A stretch of 64,000 bases of DNA from Variovorax beijingensis (GTDB lineage Bacteria > Pseudomonadota > Gammaproteobacteria > Burkholderiales > Burkholderiaceae_C). A program made the translations under genes and the position numbers. The stretch is taken from contig NZ_RXFQ01000007.1 of the NCBI RefSeq assembly GCF_003951285.1, positions 1-64,000 of the forward strand, given 5' to 3'. This document shows, one piece after another, positions 35,552-44,080 of the stretch (the stretch's first letter is position 1; every line of letters begins with the position of its first letter). A model generated the notes under the pieces. It was not told the DNA's origin, made no database searches, and saw nothing but the letters and a program-made list of their open reading frames with translations.

Positions 35552-36556
35552 TCAGAACGGTGCGTCTTCTTCCTCGGCTTCGGCATCGGCCGGTGTGGTG
35601 GTCGTGGGCACTTGCGCGGCGGCCTTCGGCGCTGCTGGGTCCGTTGGGGCGCCGGTGAAGGCCGCCTCGCCGCCCAGCGCGTCGAGCAGTGCCGGCACCA
35701 GCTGGCCGAGTTCGCCGGTGGCAATCGCCACGTCGGCGTCGAAGTTGTCTTCCTTCTTGCCGCCGGCCGCGCCGTCGCCCGTGCCTTCGAGGAACACGAT
35801 CTTGCGGATCAGCATGCCGTGCGTCAGCTCGAAGGACACGCGGTCGTCCCAGGTGAGCGCCAGGCGCGTGGGACGCTTGCCGTCGGTGATGTGCTTTTGC
35901 ACTTCCTCGATGTCGAGCGGGTGCTTGGCGTAGCGCACCACGGCCTTGGAGTCGTCCGAGGCCTTGAGCTCGCACTCGCGGTCGATGGTGAAGCCGGCCG
36001 GCGGCTCCTGCGTGAGGAGCCAGTTGGCCATGGCGGCGGCCGGCTCCACCTGCGTGTTGATGAGCGCCACCGCAAAGCCGTCGAGCGACTTCACGAGGCT
36101 GGTGACCACTTCGTCGGCGCGCGAGGCGTTGCCGCTGTTGATCACCAGGCGGCGCTCGGCCTTGTCGATCCACACGGCCACGCGGGCGCTGCGCGTGAAG
36201 GCCATCGGCAGCAGCTCCAGGGTGATGTCCTCCTTGAGCTCCTTCTTTTCCTTCTTGCCGGGCTTGCGGCCGGTGGTGGCCTCGATCTGCGCGCAGCGCT
36301 CGTCGAGCTTGCGGCGCACCACGGAGCCGGGCACCGCCTTGCTCTCGATCATGTATTCGACCAGCCACTGGCCGTCGATGGATTCGACCAGCGGGCCGTT
36401 GGCTTCGCCGCGGGGCTCTACCCAGCCGGCGGATTTTTCCTGCGAGGGGCCGCAGGGCTCGAAGCGCGCCTTGGCGAGTGCTTCTTCGGCCTCGGCCAAT
36501 GTTTGGGACCAGGCAGGTTCGATGCGATAGACGATGACGTTCTTGAATACGGACAC
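35552..36556 (-). CDS. rdgC: Recombination-associated protein RdgC
   Basis: 334 residues. The GTG at 36556 begins the conserved SVFKNVIVYRI and has an AAAAAAGGG Shine-Dalgarno 5 bases ahead; a longer ATG frame adds 16 non-conserved residues. The ring-forming DNA-binding core includes EPCGPSQEKSAGWVEPRG, LVEYMIESKAVPGSVVRRKL and KRPTRLALTWDDRVSFELTHGMLIRKI. It ends in an acidic, Ala/Pro/Thr-rich tail (AEAEEEDAPF), longer than in E. coli. RdgC binds double-stranded DNA and limits RecA. Monocistronic, divergent from ilvE. Confidence 0.93.
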   Translation of the reverse strand: MSVFKNVIVYRIEPAWSQTLAEAEEALAKARFEPCGPSQEKSAGWVEPRGEANGPLVESIDGQWLVEYMIESKAVPGSVVRRKLDERCAQIEATTGRKPGKKEKKELKEDITLELLPMAFTRSARVAVWIDKAERRLVINSGNASRADEVVTSLVKSLDGFAVALINTQVEPAAAMANWLLTQEPPAGFTIDRECELKASDDSKAVVRYAKHPLDIEEVQKHITDGKRPTRLALTWDDRVSFELTHGMLIRKIVFLEGTGDGAAGGKKEDNFDADVAIATGELGQLVPALLDALGGEAAFTGAPTDPAAPKAAAQVPTTTTPADAEAEEEDAPF

Positions 36557-36689
36557 GGAAACCCTTTTTTCCACTGGTTTGGACAACCGGCCATTGTCGG
36601 GCACGGCGTTCCGGCGGCCACCGTAAAATCGAAAGCTTTTGCGACTTCCCCCCGGTCGCTCCCCACACAGCTCCCAAAGGAATCAGGAA

Positions 36690-37643
36690 ATGAGCTCGAT
36701 CCCCCCCTCGCTGGACGACCGTGACGGCAAGATCTGGATGGACGGCGAACTCGTGGACTGGCGCGACGCCAAGATCCACGTGCTGAGCCACACGCTGCAC
36801 TACGGCTGCGGCGCCTTCGAGGGCGTGCGCGCCTACAAGACGGCCGACGGCAGCACCGCCATCTTCCGCCTGGCCGAGCACACCGAGCGCCTGTTCAACA
36901 GCGCCAAGATCCTGCGCATGAAGATCCCGTTCACGCAGGAACAGCTCAACGAAGCCCAGAAGCAGGTCGTGCGCGAGAACAAGCTCGAAAGCTGCTACCT
37001 GCGCCCGCTGATCTGGATCGGCTCCGAAAAGCTCGGCGTGAGCCCCAAGGGCAACCGGATCCATGCCATGGTCGCGGCCTGGTCCTGGGGCGCCTACCTG
37101 GGCGAAGAGGGCATGAAGCGCGGCATCCGCGTGAAGACCTCCAGCTTCACCCGCCACCACGTCAACATCACGATGACGCAGGCCAAGACGGTGAGCAACT
37201 ACACCAACTCGATCCTCGCCAACATGGAGGCGCTGGACGACGGCTACGACGAGGCGCTGCTGCTCGACGCGAGCGGCTTCGTCTCCGAAGGCGCGGGCGA
37301 GAACATCTTCGTGGTCAAGGGCGGCGTGGTCTACACGCCCGACCTCTCGGCCGGCGCGCTCAACGGCATCACGCGCAACACCATCCTGCACGTGTGCAAG
37401 GACCTGGGGCTGGAACTGGTGCAGAAGCGCATCACGCGCGACGAGGTCTACATTGCCGACGAGGCTTTCTTCACCGGCACGGCCGCTGAAGTCACGCCCA
37501 TTCGCGAGCTCGACCGCATCGAGATCGGCAACCGCGGCGACGGCGGCTCGCGCGGCCCCGTCACCGAAAAGATCCAGGCTGCCTTCTTCGACATCGTGAA
37601 CGGCAAGAACCCCAAATACGCCCACTGGCTCACGAAAGTCTGA
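36690..37643 (+). CDS. ilvE: Branched-chain amino-acid aminotransferase
   Basis: 317 residues, fold-type IV PLP enzyme. Conserved blocks are LVDWRDAKIHVLSHTLHYGCGAFEGVRAY, LRPLIWIGSEKLGVSP, the PLP lysine in TQAKTVSNYTNSILA, SEGAGENIFVVKGG and FTGTAAEVTPI. It performs the last step of Leu, Ile and Val synthesis and the first of their breakdown. A good AAAGGAATCAGGAA ribosome site precedes the ATG. Followed after 8 bases by a small zinc-finger gene on the same strand. Confidence 0.94.
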   Translation: MSSIPPSLDDRDGKIWMDGELVDWRDAKIHVLSHTLHYGCGAFEGVRAYKTADGSTAIFRLAEHTERLFNSAKILRMKIPFTQEQLNEAQKQVVRENKLESCYLRPLIWIGSEKLGVSPKGNRIHAMVAAWSWGAYLGEEGMKRGIRVKTSSFTRHHVNITMTQAKTVSNYTNSILANMEALDDGYDEALLLDASGFVSEGAGENIFVVKGGVVYTPDLSAGALNGITRNTILHVCKDLGLELVQKRITRDEVYIADEAFFTGTAAEVTPIRELDRIEIGNRGDGGSRGPVTEKIQAAFFDIVNGKNPKYAHWLTKV

Positions 37644-37651
37644 GAAAACCC

Positions 37652-37861
37652 ATGCCTACCAACGCAGTCGTCGAACTCCTGGCCAGGGAACTCAACCATC
37701 AGGGCGGCGTGTTCTGCCCCAGCCCCAAGGCCGACATGAAGCTCTGGGACACCCATCCCAAGGTGTACCTGGACGTGGCGCGCACCGGTGAAGCCAAGTG
37801 CCCGTACTGCGGGACCGTCTACCGCCTGAAGGCGGGCGAGACGGTGTCGTCCCGCCATTGA
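37652..37861 (+). CDS. CHCC-type zinc-finger domain protein
   Basis: 69 residues. It carries one Cys in GGVFCPSPKADM, then HPKVYLDV, then CPYCGTVYRL, the C..H..C-x2-C pattern of the zf-CHCC family related to the mitochondrial complex I NDUFS6 zinc site. The exact role in bacteria is unknown. It follows ilvE by 8 bases, and its TGA overlaps the TTG start of the next gene. Confidence 0.88.
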   Translation: MPTNAVVELLARELNHQGGVFCPSPKADMKLWDTHPKVYLDVARTGEAKCPYCGTVYRLKAGETVSSRH

Positions 37862-38274
37862 CCGTTCGCGGCCTGCTCGGGCGCTTCGGCGCCGCCTACC
37901 TGCTCCTGCTGCTCATCCTGGGCCTGGCGCTGAACCTGCTCGGCGTCAAGGCCAACGCGGGTGTCAATACGGCTGCGCTGCTGGGCGCCGTGATGTGGGT
38001 GTGCCTGGCCTTCGGCAAGAAGAACGGCCGGTACCTGGCGCGCGATGAAAAGACCCGCGCCGTGCTCGGCATGATCGCGATCGACCTGGCGATCCAGGCC
38101 GCGGTCTCGGTGGCGGCGGCGCTGGCTGCCGGCGCCTCGGTGCTGCAGCTGGGGCCGATGCTGCTGGTGCTGCTTTTCGTGGGCGTGCTGCACGCCGCGG
38201 TGATCTACTTTTTCGTCGGCATGGCGGGCCGGCAGTTCGCAGCCGCGGAAGCCAGGCGCAGCAGCAGCAGATAG
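37858..38274 (+). CDS. ABZJ_00895-type four-helix membrane protein
   Basis: 138 residues with four hydrophobic segments (about 7-25, 33-52, 66-88, 95-117), short loops and a basic C-terminus. This matches the small ABZJ_00895 family of unknown function. Translation most likely starts at TTG 37858, which overlaps the previous stop (TTGA) and fits coupled translation; upstream in-frame codons lie inside the zinc-finger gene. It ends directly against the stop codon of the convergent O-antigen-ligase-like gene. Confidence 0.75.
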   Translation: MTVRGLLGRFGAAYLLLLLILGLALNLLGVKANAGVNTAALLGAVMWVCLAFGKKNGRYLARDEKTRAVLGMIAIDLAIQAAVSVAAALAAGASVLQLGPMLLVLLFVGVLHAAVIYFFVGMAGRQFAAAEARRSSSR

Positions 38275-39534
38275 CTACCGGGATTGCGGCGGGACCTCGA
38301 GCGCCGCCGCGATGCGGCGCGTCGGCCACAGGTCGTGCCAGGGCTGCGTGTCGCGCGGTTCCTGCGCGAGCCGCAGGTAGACCATCGCGATCCACAGCAG
38401 CGCCAGTCCGATCTGCGCGTCGCGCACGGCCGAGTTCACGCTCGATGCGATCAGCGCGATCAGCGTGGCCGCCAGCGCGTAGCGTCCCGCGATGTCGGGC
38501 CGCTTCCACGCCTGCCAGACGGCGCCCGCCATGATGACCAGCAGGCTCAGCAAGGCCGGCAGCCCCCCCTGCGCGCCGACCCACAGGAAGTCGTTGTGCG
38601 GCATGTTCGAGTCGGCGAAGAGGGCCGGTCCGCGCTTGTGCCACTGGTCGGTCCAGCCGCCGATGCCCCAGCCGGCGAGCGGCCGGTCGGCGATCATGAG
38701 GCCGGTGTCGCGGTACATGTAGTAGCGGATGACCCAGCTGCCCTTGAAGATTTCGCCGGCCTGCGCCTTCTCGATTTCCTCCACGCCGGTCTCGACCTTG
38801 CGCTGCAGCTGCGGCAGCTGGTAGAGCCCGGCACCCAGCACCACGGCCCCCAGCACCAGCGCGCCCACCAGCATCTTCAGGTGGCTGCGCCATTGGTGGA
38901 TGCAGACCACCGGGATCACCAGCAGGAGCGCGAGCACCGAGGTGCGCGAGGTCAGCGGCAGCGCCACCACCAGCCCCAGGCCCAGCACCAGCGCAAAGGC
39001 GGGAACGGCGCGCAGCGGCCGGTGCGCGGCGATCTGCGCAATGCCCCACACGGCGGCCGTGGAGGCCACCACGCTGAACAGCAGCGCATTGCTGATCGAC
39101 TTGTTGCCCACTTCCATGACCACCGCGCGCAGCGGCGACCAGATCGGAAAGCCGATGGCGTAATAGGCCACGATCAGCAGGATGTTCAGCGCCGCGACCA
39201 GCAGGAAGCCGCGCAGCGCCCAGACCGCTTCCTCGCGCGTGAGCGCCATCGCCATCAGGATGGTGAGGCCGATGCGCAGGCCGTGGAACAGGTTCGAGCC
39301 GGTCTCGGGGTAGTGCGGCCCGATGGCCAGCACGATGAAGGTCCAGGCCAGGTACGCCACCAGCGGCCACCACAGCGGGTTGGCGCGCAGCCGCGCGAAG
39401 CGGTCGCGCAATCCGCCGGCCAGCAGCATGGTGGCGAGCAGCAGCAGGGCCGAAAGGTAGGTGACGCCGACGGGCATGAACACCACCAGCCCCCAGAACA
39501 TGGCCGCGGGCCTGACGATGTGCGATCTCTGCAT
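38275..39534 (-). CDS. O-antigen ligase/polymerase-family membrane protein
   Basis: 419 residues with about eleven membrane segments and a large periplasmic loop near residues 240-320 (IFKGSWVIRYYMYRDTGLMIADRPLAGWGIGGWTDQWHK...MPHNDFLWVGAQGG). The PLAGWGIGG and HNDFLW motifs are those of the Wzy_C/WaaL family, which joins O-antigen or other undecaprenyl-linked glycans to acceptors. Whether ligase or polymerase cannot be settled. It is 70 bases downstream of the sensor kinase gene, beyond a GC-rich hairpin. Confidence 0.85.
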   Translation of the reverse strand: MQRSHIVRPAAMFWGLVVFMPVGVTYLSALLLLATMLLAGGLRDRFARLRANPLWWPLVAYLAWTFIVLAIGPHYPETGSNLFHGLRIGLTILMAMALTREEAVWALRGFLLVAALNILLIVAYYAIGFPIWSPLRAVVMEVGNKSISNALLFSVVASTAAVWGIAQIAAHRPLRAVPAFALVLGLGLVVALPLTSRTSVLALLLVIPVVCIHQWRSHLKMLVGALVLGAVVLGAGLYQLPQLQRKVETGVEEIEKAQAGEIFKGSWVIRYYMYRDTGLMIADRPLAGWGIGGWTDQWHKRGPALFADSNMPHNDFLWVGAQGGLPALLSLLVIMAGAVWQAWKRPDIAGRYALAATLIALIASSVNSAVRDAQIGLALLWIAMVYLRLAQEPRDTQPWHDLWPTRRIAAALEVPPQSR

Positions 39535-39577
39535 AGGGGCGGGATTTTAGGTGGGGCCGGCGAGCCCAACCTGACTT

Positions 39578-39598
39578 GCCCCGGCGCACCGCCGGGGC
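39578..39598 (-). terminator. GC-rich hairpin after the sensor-kinase gene
   Basis: GCCCCGGCG (39578-39586) and CGCCGGGGC (39590-39598) form a perfect 9-bp stem with a 3-base loop, six bases past the kinase stop codon on the minus strand. There is no T-run, so it is a hairpin that could slow or end transcription or protect the 3' end rather than a canonical terminator. It marks the probable end of the ketosynthase-to-kinase operon. Confidence 0.5.
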
Positions 39599-39604
39599 GT
39601 GGGC

Positions 39605-40804
39605 TCAGTGCGCGGGCGCGCTCGCCGGCAGGCGGATCACGAAGCTCGCGCCGCCCTCCGGGCCGTCTTCGCAGCGCACGCTGCCGCCATGCCGCTCGGC
39701 GATCGACTTCACCAGCGCGAGCCCGAGGCCCACGCCGCCGTTGCGCTCGCTGGCGCCGGGCAGCCGGTAGAACGGCTCGAAGATGCGTTCGCGCAGGGCC
39801 GGCGGCACGCCCGGGCCGCGGTCGGTGACGCGCACCGTGGCAAAGCCGTTGGCGCTGCCGAGCTCCACCCTGATTTCGCCGGCGCCGTAGCGGCGCGCGT
39901 TCTCGAGCAGGTTGCGGATCGCGCGGCGCAACAGGCGCGAGACGCCGGGCACGGTGAGCCTGGCGTTGTCGGTGCCTTCGACCAGGTCGAGCTCGGCATT
40001 CACCTGCGAGCACTCCTCGGCCGCGAGCCCCGTGAGGTCGACGGCCTCGATGGTGCCCAGGTCGGCCTCGCTCGCGTCGAGCCGGCTGGCCAGCAGGATC
40101 TCGTCGATGAGCTGGTCGAGCTCGCCGATGTTGCGCGAGATTTCTTCCCGCGCCTTGGGGCTCGGGCGTTCGCCCATCAGCTCCAGGCCCATGCGGATGC
40201 GGGTGAGCGGCGAGCGCAGCTCGTGCGATGCATTGGCCAGCAGCGACTTGTGCGAACGCACCAGCTGTTCGATGCGTTCGGCCGACGCGTTGAAACGTTT
40301 GGAGAGATCAGCCACTTCGTCCTGCCCTTCTTCGGTCACGCGCACCGAGAGATCGCCTTCGCCCCAGCGCTGCACGCCGCGCTGCAGTGTCTCCAGCCGC
40401 TGGGTCAGCCGCCGCACGATCGGGTACACGCCCAGCGCCACCGCAATGCCCACGAGCGCGATCATCCAGCCCAGGCCGAACGGCGTGCGCCAGGGCGCGA
40501 ATCCGCCGGTGCCCGAGGGCCGGTCGCGCGGCGCCACGCGCAGCGTGATGGCCCTGCCGTCGCCGAGCGTCACGTCGAACTCCAGCCCCTGGCCCGGCAC
40601 GCGCAGCGCCTTGCCGGTGCCGATGGGCTTGTCCTGCGCATCGAGTACCACCACGTTGCGCGGCACCGGTGCCAGGCGCTCGCGCTCGGCCTGGGCCGCC
40701 TCGCGCACGATCCAGTTGGCCATCAGCGTGAGGATGACGACGCCGCCCACCACCGCGAGCCAGATGCGCACGTAGAGGTGGCGGGAGTAGAGGCTCCGCA
40801 GCAT
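39605..40804 (-). CDS. Two-component sensor histidine kinase
   Basis: 399 residues. Membrane segments at about 13-30 and 111-130 flank an 80-residue periplasmic sensor. HAMP at about 130-182, H-box with His194 in ANASHELRSPLTR, and ATPase motifs LRRAIRNLLENARRYG (N), DRGPGVP (G1), FEPFYRLP (F) and GGVGLGLALVKSI (G2) follow. It is of the OmpR-partner class. It starts 7 bases after the response-regulator stop. The regulator, in turn, is coupled to a flavoprotein gene, so the kinase may sense a product or envelope state linked to the ketosynthase genes. Confidence 0.93.
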   Translation of the reverse strand: MLRSLYSRHLYVRIWLAVVGGVVILTLMANWIVREAAQAERERLAPVPRNVVVLDAQDKPIGTGKALRVPGQGLEFDVTLGDGRAITLRVAPRDRPSGTGGFAPWRTPFGLGWMIALVGIAVALGVYPIVRRLTQRLETLQRGVQRWGEGDLSVRVTEEGQDEVADLSKRFNASAERIEQLVRSHKSLLANASHELRSPLTRIRMGLELMGERPSPKAREEISRNIGELDQLIDEILLASRLDASEADLGTIEAVDLTGLAAEECSQVNAELDLVEGTDNARLTVPGVSRLLRRAIRNLLENARRYGAGEIRVELGSANGFATVRVTDRGPGVPPALRERIFEPFYRLPGASERNGGVGLGLALVKSIAERHGGSVRCEDGPEGGASFVIRLPASAPAH

Positions 40805-40811
40805 CGGCCCG

Positions 40812-41540
40812 TCAATCCTGCTGCTTGGCGAACACGTAGCCCACGCCGCGCACGGTGAGGATGCGCTTGGGGTTCTTGGCATCGACCTCGATGGCGGCGC
40901 GGATGCGTCCCATGTGCACGTCGATCGAGCGGTCGAAGGCCTCGAGCTCGCGGCCGCGCACGGCCTCCATGATCTGGTCGCGCGTGAGCACGCGCCCGGC
41001 GCGCTCGGCCATGGCCACCAAGAGGTCGAACTGGTAGGAGGTGAGGTCGGCCAGCGCGCCGCCCACCGACACGGTGCGCGCGTTGCGGTCGATCTCGAGC
41101 GTGCCGAAGCGCATCACGGTGCTGGCTTCGGTGTCGGCGCTGTTCTCGCTGCGGCGGCGCAGCACCGCGCGGATGCGCGCGAGCAGCTCGCGCGGCTCGA
41201 AGGGCTTGGGCAGGTAGTCGTCGGCGCCGATCTCCAGGCCGATGATGCGGTCCATCGGATCGCCCTTGGCGGTGAGCATCAGCACCGACACCTTGGAAGC
41301 CGGAGGCGGCAGCGAGCGGATGCGGCGGCAGATCTCCAGGCCGTCGGTGTCGGGCAGCATCAGGTCCAGGATCACCAGGTCGGGCGCGTGCTGCTGCAGC
41401 TGCTCGAGGCCGCTGGCGCCGTCGCCGGCATGCGTGAAGAGAAAACCCGACTGCGTCAGGTATTCGCCCACCATCTGCGCCAGGCGGGCGTCGTCTTCGA
41501 TCATCAGGAGCTGGGGGGTACTCATGCGCTTCATGGTCAT
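40812..41540 (-). CDS. OmpR-family response regulator
   Basis: 242 residues. The receiver domain has acidic pocket EDD (15-17), phospho-acceptor Asp59 in LVILDLMLP, Thr in LMLTAKGD and Lys in YLPKPFEP. The C-terminal winged helix (about 145-240) reads TSYQFDLLVAMAERAGRVLTRDQIM..VRG...FDRSIDVHMGRIR. Three ATGs are possible (41540, 41534, 41525). The first overlaps the flavoprotein stop as ATGA and is used here. Forms a pair with the kinase downstream. Confidence 0.93.
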   Translation of the reverse strand: MTMKRMSTPQLLMIEDDARLAQMVGEYLTQSGFLFTHAGDGASGLEQLQQHAPDLVILDLMLPDTDGLEICRRIRSLPPPASKVSVLMLTAKGDPMDRIIGLEIGADDYLPKPFEPRELLARIRAVLRRRSENSADTEASTVMRFGTLEIDRNARTVSVGGALADLTSYQFDLLVAMAERAGRVLTRDQIMEAVRGRELEAFDRSIDVHMGRIRAAIEVDAKNPKRILTVRGVGYVFAKQQD

Positions 41541-43237
41541 GCACGTGGGGCAACGGGGCTTGAACGCTCCGTAAAGTTGGGTAAACGCGGCTTCCGGCTG
41601 TCATCCGGAACTGCTGCGAAAAGCATAGCGCCGGCTTGCGCATCGGCGGGCAGGCCGGCGATGTCTTCCTCGAGCAGCGCGGGCAGGGCGCAGCCGCGCA
41701 GGTCCGCATTGTCCGCCCGTGCGCGCGCGAGGATCTCGCCGGCCAGCTGGCGCAGCTGCGCGGCCGAGGCCCGGATGCGCGCCCGGAACTCGGCATCGCC
41801 CAGCCGCGGGTCCTTCAGGCTGCGGTTGAGCTCGGCGAACCAGGGCATGGCGGCCTGGTCGAGCATCACCGGGGCGTTGCGCCTGGCGCTGGCCGCGGAC
41901 CAGCTGCGCAGCAGTTGCTGCACCGCGAGGTTCAGGCGCTGGCAATGCTGCAGCTCCTCCTTCAGGCTGCCCAGCAGCATCAGGTCGGTGAGCCGCTGCT
42001 GGAAGAAGATCTGCGACAGCACGCCCCAGTAGTAGGCGTAGTCCCAGATCACCTTCACCGGCAGCACCTCGGGGTCGCCGAACAGCGGGTACTGGTCCTG
42101 GTAGAGCGCCAGCGTGCTTTCGTAGAACGAGTGGTAGATCTGGTCGTAGAGCTGCGCGCGGGCTTCCACCGAGCGGCCCGCGCGGTCGTGCGCCACCAGG
42201 TCGGCGATGTAGGTGTTGCTGATCGCGATGAAGTCGCTGCCCGGCGAATAGAAGGGGTCGAGGAACAGGCCGGCCTCGCCCGTCAGGGCCCACCTCTGGC
42301 CCGAGAACACCTGCCTGCAGCCGTGCGAGAAGTGCTTGAGGAACGCGAAGTCCTGCAGCAGGTGCCGCTTGCCGTCGAGCGCGTCGTACAGCCGCGGCTG
42401 GTAGGTGGCGAACCACTGCATGGCCTTGTCGAAGGTGTCGATGGTGTCCAGCGGATGCAGCTTCGGGTCGGCCACGATGCCCACCGAATGCGAGCCCGAG
42501 GCCAGCGGAATCAGCCAGGCCCAGTAGCCCGCGCCCACCAGGTGGTTGGTCGAGAGCCAGCGCGCCTGCGGATCGCAGCGCCCGCGCCAGGTGGCGTTGT
42601 CGCTCCAGTCGTCGATGGCAATGCGCTCGCCGATGCGGAACCACACGGCGTTGACGTCGTGCGCGTTGGCCTCGGCGAGCCCGAGCTTGCGCTTGAGCAG
42701 GCCGGCGCGGCCGCAGGCATCGACCAGCCAGCGCGCCTCGGCGCTGTGGGTTTCGCTGCCGCGCGTCCATTCGAGGCGGTGCGGTGCCTCGGCGCCCTCG
42801 GCCAGATCGACGCGGCGCACCAGCGCGGCATCGTCGAAGCGCACGCCGCGCCGCACGGCCTCCTCGGCCAGGTAGTTCTCGAAGATGCCGCGGTCGATCT
42901 GGTAGCTGGGCACCGCCAGGTAGCGGCTGGCGCCGATCTCGGTGACCTGGTCGATGTCGCGCCGGCCCTCGCTGAAGAAGAAGCGGAAACCGAACTTGCG
43001 CAGCTGCGCGCCGTCCATGTGGGGCTTGAGGCCGAGCACCGTGTCGAAGTAGTGCGCGCCGATCTCGACCGACGACTCGCCCACCTTGTGCGCCGCGTGC
43101 GGCACCGGGTGCGTGCGGCGCTCCAGCACCAGCACGTCGATGTCCTCGAAGCGCTGCTTCAGCTGCAGCGCCAGGGTGAGGCCCGCGAGCCCGCCGCCCA
43201 TGATCACTGCGTCACATCGTTGCGCAGTGCCGGTCAT
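41537..43237 (-). CDS. Halogenase-like FAD-dependent oxidoreductase
   Basis: 566 residues. The N-terminal FAD motif GGGLAG is at 14-19, followed by KVGESSVEIG at 51-60. WAWLIP (239-244) matches the WxWxIP signature of flavin-dependent halogenases and their relatives, and GEAGLFLDPFYSPGSDF is the second flavin-binding block. Similar flavoproteins occur in aryl-polyene and xanthomonadin pigment clusters. True halogenation is not proven by the motif alone. It starts 6 bases after the chain-length-factor-like stop, and its own stop overlaps the regulator start. Confidence 0.85.
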   Translation of the reverse strand: MTGTAQRCDAVIMGGGLAGLTLALQLKQRFEDIDVLVLERRTHPVPHAAHKVGESSVEIGAHYFDTVLGLKPHMDGAQLRKFGFRFFFSEGRRDIDQVTEIGASRYLAVPSYQIDRGIFENYLAEEAVRRGVRFDDAALVRRVDLAEGAEAPHRLEWTRGSETHSAEARWLVDACGRAGLLKRKLGLAEANAHDVNAVWFRIGERIAIDDWSDNATWRGRCDPQARWLSTNHLVGAGYWAWLIPLASGSHSVGIVADPKLHPLDTIDTFDKAMQWFATYQPRLYDALDGKRHLLQDFAFLKHFSHGCRQVFSGQRWALTGEAGLFLDPFYSPGSDFIAISNTYIADLVAHDRAGRSVEARAQLYDQIYHSFYESTLALYQDQYPLFGDPEVLPVKVIWDYAYYWGVLSQIFFQQRLTDLMLLGSLKEELQHCQRLNLAVQQLLRSWSAASARRNAPVMLDQAAMPWFAELNRSLKDPRLGDAEFRARIRASAAQLRQLAGEILARARADNADLRGCALPALLEEDIAGLPADAQAGAMLFAAVPDDSRKPRLPNFTERSSPVAPRA

Positions 43238-43243
43238 GGAGTC

Positions 43244-44080
43244 TCAGTCCCGGATCGGCCGCAGTTGCAGCTGCAGCGACAGGGTGGAGGAAAGCGGCAG
43301 GCCGATGGGCGGTGGCGAATCGTCTTCCAGGCGCGCCAGCGCTTCGAAGAGGCCGAGCGCATGGGCCATCGGGTTGATGTGCGCCAGTGTTTTCGCGGCG
43401 TCGGAAAGCGGCGCGGGCGCGGTGCCATCGGCCCCGTATTCCTGCACCGACCAGTCGAGCGCGGCCACGCTGCGCGCCGTGCGCCCGGGCGCGATCACCA
43501 GCGCCACGGCCAGCAGGCCCTGGCTGTCGGTCACCGACGTGAGCGGGCCCACCGTGGGCGTGTCGTAGCCCACCAGCAGCACGGGCGACTGGTCGGCCGC
43601 GCATTGCACGGCCGCTTCGAGCAGGCCGGCGGCAAAGCTGTTCTCGTAGGCCGAGACCGAGTTGCTGGCCGCCATGCAGCCGGTGCCGATGGTCCAGTAG
43701 CCCACGGCCGCGTTGTGCACCGAGTTGTGGAAGCGCGTGGGCGACAGCACCGTGGGGTCGGTGGCCAGCGTGCTGCACATGTAGTCGTTGATCGAGAGAT
43801 CGCCATGCGCCGAGACGAACACGCAGGGCACGTCGGCCGCGTTGCGGCCCGAGCCCGCCATCGACGCAGCGGCCACTTCGAGCGCCAGGGCCACGGTGTC
43901 GGGTGCGCGGCGGCGCTCGGCCGGCGCCAGCACCTGCGGCGACGGCCGCTTGGCGGGCGGGTCGGCCAGCCCGCCTTCGCCGCGGAAGGCAGCGCGCGCG
44001 GCGTCCCAGCCGGGCAGGGTGGGCGTCCAGAAGGCCGGGCCTTCGATGTAGAGCGTGGGTGGCACGGGCGTGGGCTTCAT
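43244..44080 (-). CDS. Beta-ketoacyl synthase chain-length-factor-like protein
   Basis: 278 residues of the ketoacyl-synt_2 type: SPTRFHNSVHNAAVGYWTIGTGCMAASNSVSAYENSFAAGLLEA. It lacks the two catalytic histidines of an active ketosynthase and is shorter, as in the ApeC-like chain-length partners of aryl-polyene synthases. It would form a heterodimer with the ketosynthase encoded just upstream. ATGA overlap with that gene (44077-44080) supports a 1:1 complex. Confidence 0.82.
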   Translation of the reverse strand: MKPTPVPPTLYIEGPAFWTPTLPGWDAARAAFRGEGGLADPPAKRPSPQVLAPAERRRAPDTVALALEVAAASMAGSGRNAADVPCVFVSAHGDLSINDYMCSTLATDPTVLSPTRFHNSVHNAAVGYWTIGTGCMAASNSVSAYENSFAAGLLEAAVQCAADQSPVLLVGYDTPTVGPLTSVTDSQGLLAVALVIAPGRTARSVAALDWSVQEYGADGTAPAPLSDAAKTLAHINPMAHALGLFEALARLEDDSPPPIGLPLSSTLSLQLQLRPIRD